10,822 bases of DNA from NCBI GenBank assembly GCA_012800215.1, contig JAAZJT010000135.1:1-10822 (forward strand). The letters are read 5' to 3'. Origin of the DNA: Bacillota bacterium. Lineage in GTDB: Bacteria; Bacillota; Dethiobacteria; Dethiobacterales; Dethiobacteraceae. Position numbers and translations under genes: made by a program. Below the pieces are notes generated by a model that worked only from the letters and a program-made list of their open reading frames with translations, made no database searches and was not told the DNA's origin. Of the stretch, positions 6,280-10,822 are shown one piece after another (position 1 is the stretch's first letter; the number at the start of each line of letters is the position of its first letter).

Positions 6280-6756
6280 ATGGCCTATATTCCCTTAATA
6301 ATAACATCTATACTTTTTCTGATTGGCGTGATTGGAACAGTCCTCCCCGTTCTGCCTGGAGCAGTGTTAATATATGGTGGTATGATCCTTTATGGTTTTA
6401 TGACTGATTTTAGTACCCTTACCACTAACTTTTTTTTACTACAAGGCTTGGCACTGCTCTTAATCTTTGCTGTTGATTTTTTAGCGACAGCGGTAGGAAC
6501 AAAGAAGTTTGGCGGAAGTCGTAGATCTGCCTTTGGGGCAACACTTGGCACACTGCTTGGTCTGTTTTTGTTCCCGCCTTTTGGCATTATTCTAGGGCCG
6601 TTTCTGGGAGCTGTTGCAGCAGAATTACTTTCTGGCAAAAAATCAGAACATGCGATACGCGTAGGTATCGGCACACTAATCGGGTTGCTTGGAGGTACCA
6701 TTCTAAAACTATTGATTGAAGCAGTTATGATTATTAGTTTTTTTCTTGCTATTTAA
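6280..6756 (+). CDS. DUF456 family integral membrane protein
   Basis: A 158-residue, very hydrophobic protein with the DUF456 pattern. It has an N-terminal membrane segment leading to GTVLPVLPGAVLIYGG (19-34), a second segment ending in VDFLATAVGTKKFGGSRRSA (65-84), then a glycine-rich block GATLGTLLGLFLFPPFGIILGP (86-107) and GAVAAELLSGK (110-120). A last segment covers about 127-157. Glycine-zipper spacing in the later segments suggests tight helix packing. The function of the family is not established, and nothing here narrows it. The ATG at 6280 follows AAAGGAG (6267-6273) at 6 bases. It is a single gene, divergent from glgP and ending 23 bases from the convergent rhomboid gene, with no visible hairpin between them. 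Confidence 0.85.
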   Translation: MAYIPLIITSILFLIGVIGTVLPVLPGAVLIYGGMILYGFMTDFSTLTTNFFLLQGLALLLIFAVDFLATAVGTKKFGGSRRSAFGATLGTLLGLFLFPPFGIILGPFLGAVAAELLSGKKSEHAIRVGIGTLIGLLGGTILKLLIEAVMIISFFLAI

Positions 6757-6779
6757 GGAAAATGCTTCGTCTAAAATAA

Positions 6780-7448
6780 CTACTCACATTTATGCCGTTT
6801 GCCAAAAAAGTTTATTAGTGCTATACCGGCAACAAAACCGCCAATATGCGCCCACCAAGCAATGGCTACTTCTACTCCAAGGCTGGTAAAACCGGAAAAT
6901 AATTGCAGAAAAAACCAGAAACCCAAGAAAATTACGGCCGGCACCTCAGTAACGGTAAGGAGAATAAACATTGGAATAATAGCCAGAACTCGAGCATGCG
7001 GACAGCTGATCAGATAAGCACCGAGAACTCCCGCAACTGCGCCACTGGCGCCAATAATTGGTATACGGCTGGTTGGATCCAAATATACCTGAAGCAAACC
7101 AGCTAAAGTGCCCATCAGGAGATAGAAAAAAAAATATTTAACATGCCCTATTCTGTCTTCAATATTATCACCAAATACCCAAAGATATAGCATATTGCTG
7201 CCGATATGAAGCCAACTTGCGTGTAAAAACTGATAACTAATTAATGGCGTTACCGCCGCTAAAAGATTTTTATTCATGATACTGGTGGAATAACGCAGTG
7301 GAATCAAGCCATAGTTAGAAATAAATATTGCCAGTTGTTCATTCGTTAAAGCTAGCTGTCGAATGAAAATAAAGATATTGAGTAAGATAAAAAAAGTATT
7401 AACATAGGGAAAAACCCTTGTTCTGGGAGAATCTTTTAAGGGAATCAA
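6780..7448 (-). CDS. Rhomboid-family intramembrane serine protease
   Basis: A 222-residue polytopic membrane protein that is expected to cut transmembrane substrates within the bilayer. The catalytic Ser135 lies in GASGAVAG (133-140) and its partner His201 in AWWAHIGGFVAG (197-208). The conserved HASWLHIGSNMLYLWVFG (76-93) supplies the oxyanion histidine and asparagine (H81, N85). About six membrane helices can be drawn. The start is TTG at 7448: AGGAGG (7462-7457) sits exactly 8 bases upstream, and the resulting MIPLKDSPRTRVFPYVN matches the usual start of this family. The next methionine is residue 57, inside the fold. It lies downstream of cobT but beyond that gene's terminator, so its promoter is unclear and it may depend partly on read-through. 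Confidence 0.93.
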   Translation of the reverse strand: MIPLKDSPRTRVFPYVNTFFILLNIFIFIRQLALTNEQLAIFISNYGLIPLRYSTSIMNKNLLAAVTPLISYQFLHASWLHIGSNMLYLWVFGDNIEDRIGHVKYFFFYLLMGTLAGLLQVYLDPTSRIPIIGASGAVAGVLGAYLISCPHARVLAIIPMFILLTVTEVPAVIFLGFWFFLQLFSGFTSLGVEVAIAWWAHIGGFVAGIALINFFGKRHKCE

Positions 7449-7486
7449 TTAATCCGCCTCCTAGTGCTAATAATTTCATTTGCAAA

Positions 7487-7524
7487 TAAAATAGCATGCT
7501 GACCATATATATGTCTAGCATGCT
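7487..7524 (-). terminator. Terminator hairpin between cobT and the rhomboid gene
   Basis: Two copies of the self-complementary AGCATGCT (7493-7500 and 7517-7524) form an 8-bp stem, extended by GAC/GTC pairs with single bulges up to an AT-rich loop. On the minus strand ATTTTATTT follows; on the plus strand five T follow. It lies 15 bases beyond the cobT stop codon. Confidence 0.75.
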
Positions 7525-7539
7525 TTTTCTCGTCTCACT

Positions 7540-8598
7540 TTATGCGAGTGCACCAGATATACCTGCTTCAGAAAAGCTAGCCATTTCATGAACAATTTTT
7601 AAAGCAGCATCAACCATTGTCATCGCTAAAGCCGTTCCTGTCCCTTCACCTAAGCGCATTTTCATATGTAAAAATGGTTCTAAGTTTAATAAGCTTAGAG
7701 CAGCTGCATGACCTGGTTCCTCAGATAAATGTGAAGCTAACATATATTCAGCAGCGTGGGGATGCAGATTGGCGGCGATTATAGCAGCAGCACTGGAAAT
7801 AAAACCATCTAGCAACACCGGTACCCTATTTGCTGCTGCAGCCAACATCACCCCAGCCATACCTGCTATTTCAAATCCTCCCAGTTTAGCCAGGACATCC
7901 AGAGCATCACGAGGATCAGGTTTATTAATCTTAATTGCTTTTTCAATAACATTTATTTTACGCTGCAGCCTTTGATCATCAAGCCCTGTTCCACGTCCGC
8001 AGACATCTGCTACACTGCAGCCTTTATATAAAGCAGTAATAGCCGCACTAGGTGTAGTGTTGCCAATACCCATTTCACCCGTGCCAAAAAGACCTGTTCC
8101 TTCATCAATAAACTGCTGGGCTATTTCTATACCGACTTCCAAAGCAGCTACTGCTTGTGTTTTGGTCATGGCAGGTCCACAAGCCATATTAGCAGTACCA
8201 AATGCTATTTTGCGATTAATTAAAATTGGATGCTCCGGCAGATCTGCCGCCACGCCAATATCCACCACAATTAATTTTGCACCGGCATGGCGAGCAAGGA
8301 CATTCATGGCTGCTCCACCAGTTAAAAAGTTTAAAACCATTTGTGGCGTAACTTCTTGCGGATAAGCCGAAACACCTTCCGCTACTACACCATGGTCACC
8401 AGCCATTAGAATAGAGGTTTTCTGTGGTAAAGACGGTTTAACATTTCGTGTGATACCCGCCACCTTTCTGGCAATATCCTCCAAGACACCTAAACTGCCT
8501 ATAGGCTTTGTTAAACTGTCTAAATATTTCTGCGCCTCCTCCTCCTTACACTTGTCGACAGGTGTAATACGTGCTAAAGTACTCTGCAGTTTCTCCAT
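7540..8598 (-). CDS. cobT: Nicotinate-nucleotide-dimethylbenzimidazole phosphoribosyltransferase
   Basis: The enzyme transfers phosphoribose from nicotinate mononucleotide to a lower-ligand base such as 5,6-dimethylbenzimidazole, making the alpha-ribazole phosphate used to finish cobalamin. The 352 residues match the usual family length. Visible blocks are LTKPIGSLGVLE (29-40), MAGDHGVVAEGVSAYP (65-80), FGTGEMGIGNTTPSAA (171-186), GRGTGLDD (201-208) and MRLGEGTGTALAM (314-326), with Glu318 matching the catalytic glutamate. Which base is used cannot be told; anaerobes may use other benzimidazoles or phenols. The ATG at 8598 follows AGGAGGG (8612-8606) at 7 bases. It is controlled by a cobalamin riboswitch upstream. 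No cobS, cobC or cobU follows it, so it is a stand-alone member of the pathway. Confidence 0.96.
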   Translation of the reverse strand: MEKLQSTLARITPVDKCKEEEAQKYLDSLTKPIGSLGVLEDIARKVAGITRNVKPSLPQKTSILMAGDHGVVAEGVSAYPQEVTPQMVLNFLTGGAAMNVLARHAGAKLIVVDIGVAADLPEHPILINRKIAFGTANMACGPAMTKTQAVAALEVGIEIAQQFIDEGTGLFGTGEMGIGNTTPSAAITALYKGCSVADVCGRGTGLDDQRLQRKINVIEKAIKINKPDPRDALDVLAKLGGFEIAGMAGVMLAAAANRVPVLLDGFISSAAAIIAANLHPHAAEYMLASHLSEEPGHAAALSLLNLEPFLHMKMRLGEGTGTALAMTMVDAALKIVHEMASFSEAGISGALA

Positions 8599-8621
8599 AC
8601 AATATCCCTCCTTTTTTTAAT

Positions 8622-8656
8622 AAAAAAAGTCCTCAAGTTCAATACTTGAGGACTTT
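8622..8656 (-). terminator. Expression-platform terminator of the cobT riboswitch
   Basis: On the minus strand a perfect 13-bp stem (8656-8644 with 8638-8626) closes a 5-base loop and runs into seven T. It sits between the riboswitch and the cobT ribosome-binding site, so it is a regulated attenuator: with cobalamin bound, transcription should stop here. Confidence 0.92.
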
Positions 8657-8680
8657 ACCATCATCCCAGTTTTTTTCATT

Positions 8681-8828
8681 CTGTGGCAGGTCTCCTGACT
8701 TCCGGATCATTGTCCTCGCCTCCTTCCCATCTGCAGACAGTGGTCATGGCGATTCCTAACCGGTTACAGTGGCGGGTCCGTTCGGGAGTTGCACCCGATT
8801 CCCTATTCTCCGCTATGCGGCACCACAA
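8681..8828 (-). ncRNA. Cobalamin (AdoCbl-type) riboswitch
   Basis: The minus strand shows the conserved core in order: the GGTGCC-like 5' end, GGGAATCGGGTGCAACTCCC (8803-8784), the B12 box GCCACTGTAA (8773-8764), ATGGGAAGGAGG (8730-8719), and the 3' block ATGATCCGGAAGTCAGGAG (8710-8692) leading into ACCTGCC. The outer helix P1 forms between TGTGG (8827-8823) and CCACA (8686-8682). The full peripheral region points to the classical adenosylcobalamin class. It senses cobalamin and controls the terminator just downstream, shutting off cobT when the cofactor is plentiful. Confidence 0.96.
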
Positions 8829-8845
8829 AACAATATTTTTTTTTA

Positions 8846-8874
8846 ATTATAAAATTTTCCTTTATTATTGTCAA
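8846..8874 (-). promoter_or_regulatory. Consensus sigma-A promoter of the riboswitch-cobT transcript
   Basis: The minus strand carries TTGACA (8874-8869), a 17-base spacer and TATAAT (8851-8846), which is perfect at both boxes and in spacing. Transcription would start roughly at 8838-8840, some ten bases before the riboswitch. Such a strong promoter fits a gene whose control lies in the leader RNA. Confidence 0.9.
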
Positions 8875-8939
8875 TCTTTTTGTACGACCTTTTTGTGGCT
8901 GTTTTATAAACAAGTAGAGATACAACCCTACGCTAATCT

Positions 8940-10790
8940 TTAATATATTTGAATAAAAGATGCTGCTTCAAAAGCATATAGGTAGGCAGCTTTAACAGGT
9001 GATTTAAGAATAGTCTCCACTGCTCGTCCGTAATAAACAAGCTGCAAATAATAACGTTGTTTTAATTCCTCCATCCCTCCCTTAGGGAGACGGTCAGTTT
9101 TATAATCTATCAGTATAAAACCATCTGCCTGAGGTATGAGCAAATCAATAATTCCCTGTATAATCACATAATCATCACTATTACTCGGTACTGCGGCAAC
9201 TTCGGCAGCAGGTAATGCCAATGTGAAGGGCCATTCTCGCAATATCTGCTGCTTTTGTGCCAAGACCAGTTGCCCTATGCTGGAGTCAAAAAAAGCACTT
9301 ATTTTAGCAGGCTCCAGTACATTTAGTTCATCAGCAGACAATATTCCTATCCCAACTAAGCTCTGCAGCTGGTCACTTATCCCTTGCTCATCACAAGGCA
9401 AATTTAAGTCAAGATATTGCAAAACAGTATGATAAAGCAAACCTTTCTCCAGTGATGTGGCAGCTTTTTTTTGCGCAAAAACCGGTTTAGGCCAGGACAT
9501 GGACGAATAGATTACTGTCTCATCTCCAAAATGATCTTGCTTTGCAAAACGGCGTTTAATTTCTGTGACGGATAGTTTTGCCGGAACAGAGGACAACTCA
9601 TTAGGATATTTATAAAATAAATTTTCCTTTACTTTTCGCGCTACTTCAGGATCCACCTCCACAGGCAGTGGTCTAAGGGATAAAACAGCATCTTTGAACT
9701 GTTTTTCACACTCTTGCACATTTACTGCAGCATTTGTTGGTTTTTCCAAACATGTCAGGCGAAAGGCGCCTTCTGCCTGCAAACAGTCATTTTCCTTACC
9801 TGAAATATCAGGGTGCTTGCCAAGAGCTCTTCCCAGCCATTCCAAATAATTTGTGGCTTTGCTAACATAGTATGTTGGTACTTTTGCTAAAAAATCAGTT
9901 TCCTGCCATTCGGCCAAAGCTGCTGCTAATTTATTTTGGGAACCGATCAGAAACAGCTTTTCCCGTGCCCGCGTTAATGCTACGTACAAAATCCGCATTT
10001 CTTCAGCTCTCGTTTCAGCCTCTCCTACTAAGCGCAGTGCTAAGTAGGGCAGTGAAGGATAACGAACTTTTTCTTCAGGACAGACTACAAGTGGTGCTAT
10101 GCCATAGTGGCGGTGCATCAAAAGTTCCGCCCTTAAATCCTGGAAATTAAATTTTTTACCCAGATCACATAAAAAGACAACAGGAAATTCCAACCCTTTA
10201 GACTTATGAATACTCATAATACGTACTACATCTTCATTTTCGCCTAAACTGCGAGCTGTCCCCAAATCCTCACCTGCAGCGCGCAGCTGCTCTATAAATT
10301 GTAAGAAGCGAGTTAAACCTTGCCGGGAAAAACGGTCGAATTGACGTGCCCGAGAAAAAAGTGCCCGCAGATTTGCCTGCCTACTTAATCCGTCCGGCAA
10401 CCCAGCCACATAATCAACATAGCCGGTTTCGCGGTACAATGCAGCTATTAAAGCTGCCAATTTCTCCCGCCGTGCTAAACTGCGCCATTTTTCTAATTTT
10501 TGTAGAAAAGCCGTTATTGCCTTTGACAGCTTTGGTATTTGTGCAGCCGCAGTCGCCTGTAATGCCTGCCAAAAATCAACATCGTTACCACCGACCTTAC
10601 GGATAACAGCTAAATCTTCAAAGGAAAAACCTACAAAAGGTGACCTTAAAACGGCTGCCAGGGGTATATCTTGCCGTGGATTATCCAGCACCTTTAATAA
10701 AGAAAGCATTGTCTCCACTTCAGTGGCCGCAAAATATCCACTGGACAGATCAGCAGAGGCGGGAATATTGTAACGTGATAGAATTTCCAC
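8940..10790 (-). CDS. addA: AddA helicase-nuclease, C-terminal part (broken or partial)
   Basis: AddA is the helicase-nuclease subunit of AddAB, the Firmicute counterpart of RecBCD that resects double-strand breaks. Only about half of the usual 1,200 or more residues is in view. Residues 1-60 contain the family block SSGYFAATEVETMLSLLKVL and DNPRQDIPLAAVLRSPFVG. Helicase motif V is VRIMSIHKSKGLEFPVV (189-205) and motif VI MRILYVALTRARE (265-277). The C-terminal RecB-type nuclease shows His454 in LLYHTVLQYLD, Asp549 in GIIDLL, Asp562 and Lys564 in IDYKTDR, and QLVYYGRA (583-590). The GTG at 10790 has no Shine-Dalgarno and lies within conserved sequence, so it is not a true start. Homologous residues continue upstream to an in-frame TAA at 10806-10808. 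No terminator is evident after its stop codon. Confidence 0.9.
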   Translation of the reverse strand: MEILSRYNIPASADLSSGYFAATEVETMLSLLKVLDNPRQDIPLAAVLRSPFVGFSFEDLAVIRKVGGNDVDFWQALQATAAAQIPKLSKAITAFLQKLEKWRSLARREKLAALIAALYRETGYVDYVAGLPDGLSRQANLRALFSRARQFDRFSRQGLTRFLQFIEQLRAAGEDLGTARSLGENEDVVRIMSIHKSKGLEFPVVFLCDLGKKFNFQDLRAELLMHRHYGIAPLVVCPEEKVRYPSLPYLALRLVGEAETRAEEMRILYVALTRAREKLFLIGSQNKLAAALAEWQETDFLAKVPTYYVSKATNYLEWLGRALGKHPDISGKENDCLQAEGAFRLTCLEKPTNAAVNVQECEKQFKDAVLSLRPLPVEVDPEVARKVKENLFYKYPNELSSVPAKLSVTEIKRRFAKQDHFGDETVIYSSMSWPKPVFAQKKAATSLEKGLLYHTVLQYLDLNLPCDEQGISDQLQSLVGIGILSADELNVLEPAKISAFFDSSIGQLVLAQKQQILREWPFTLALPAAEVAAVPSNSDDYVIIQGIIDLLIPQADGFILIDYKTDRLPKGGMEELKQRYYLQLVYYGRAVETILKSPVKAAYLYAFEAASFIQIY

Positions 10791-10805
10791 CAGGTAATTA
10801 GCACG

Positions 10806-10822
10806 TTAAGCTGTGGAACGTA
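10806..10822 (-). other. In-frame stop codon inside the addA reading frame
   Basis: Reading the addA frame upstream from 10790 gives Leu, Tyr, Asn, Ala, Arg, then TAA (10808-10806), then Ala, Thr, Ser, Arg to the window edge. In AddA proteins this stretch normally reads like LLR(S/A)T followed two residues later by an aromatic or basic residue, then Ala. The frame and spacing are therefore kept on both sides of the stop, which suggests a single nonsense substitution, not a frameshift or a gene start. Only four codons upstream are available. Confidence 0.6.

Noticed and set aside
6390..6701. 103-codon minus-strand open frame inside the DUF456 gene
   Set aside because: It is antisense to a clear membrane-protein gene, rich in Pro, Lys and Ser, with no recognisable motif; it is a shadow of the hydrophobic codons.
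8057..8365. 102-codon plus-strand open frame inside cobT
   Set aside because: It is fully antisense to a well-conserved enzyme gene and has no family features.
8881..8938. GTAG...CTAC inverted repeat downstream of addA as a terminator
   Set aside because: The stem has only four pairs, a large loop and no U tract on the minus strand.
1..10822. Defence island, prophage, CRISPR or biosynthetic cluster
   Set aside because: No repeats arrays, integrase, transposase, phage structural genes or clustered unknown genes are present; genes are mostly recognisable housekeeping families in separate transcription units.

Overview
The window reads as an ordinary chromosomal segment of a low-GC, probably anaerobic Firmicute. 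Evidence for this is the AddA-type recombination nuclease, AGGAGG-type ribosome-binding sites, a TTG start behind a strong Shine-Dalgarno, Rho-independent terminators with long U tracts, and a cobalamin riboswitch built on a transcription terminator. A membrane-anchored multiheme cytochrome and an E. coli-like SpeD would suit an anaerobic Clostridia or Negativicutes lineage, but I cannot fix the genus. There are no tRNA or rRNA genes, CRISPR arrays, insertion sequences or prophage genes. I see no coherent undescribed multi-gene system.

Layout, left to right. Bases 1-185 are an AT-rich intergenic stretch that probably holds the promoter of a small tetraheme cytochrome (249-626, +), which is closed by a strong terminator. 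An AprX-like intracellular subtilase follows (758-2056, +). It converges on a small ferritin-like diiron protein (2099-2551, -). A 240-base divergent intergenic region separates that gene from speD (2792-3598, +), the S-adenosylmethionine decarboxylase of polyamine synthesis. speD converges, across a bidirectional terminator, on an unrecognised basic protein with a possible helix-turn-helix and an AT-hook-like stretch (3630-4271, -). Next come a short-form alpha-glucan phosphorylase (4430-6127, -), a DUF456 membrane protein (6280-6756, +) and a rhomboid-family intramembrane protease (6780-7448, -). Last are cobT (7540-8598, -) under a cobalamin riboswitch with a near-perfect promoter, and the C-terminal half of addA (8940 to the right edge, -).

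Most genes look monocistronic. Strand changes and terminators isolate the cytochrome, the protease, speD, the unknown protein and the phosphorylase. The only run of same-strand genes on the right is addA, then cobT, then the rhomboid gene, and cobT has its own promoter, riboswitch and terminator. The genes therefore represent separate housekeeping functions: electron transfer, proteolysis, iron or oxidative metabolism, polyamines, glycogen breakdown, cobamide lower-ligand activation and DNA repair.

The points most worth a second look are: an in-frame TAA inside the conserved addA frame at the right edge; a six-codon leader ORF holding the only good Shine-Dalgarno in front of the phosphorylase gene; the modular unknown DNA-binding-like protein with a palindrome beside its own start; the compact duplicated tetraheme cytochrome with exactly four spare histidines; and a possible antiterminator pairing in the cobT riboswitch.
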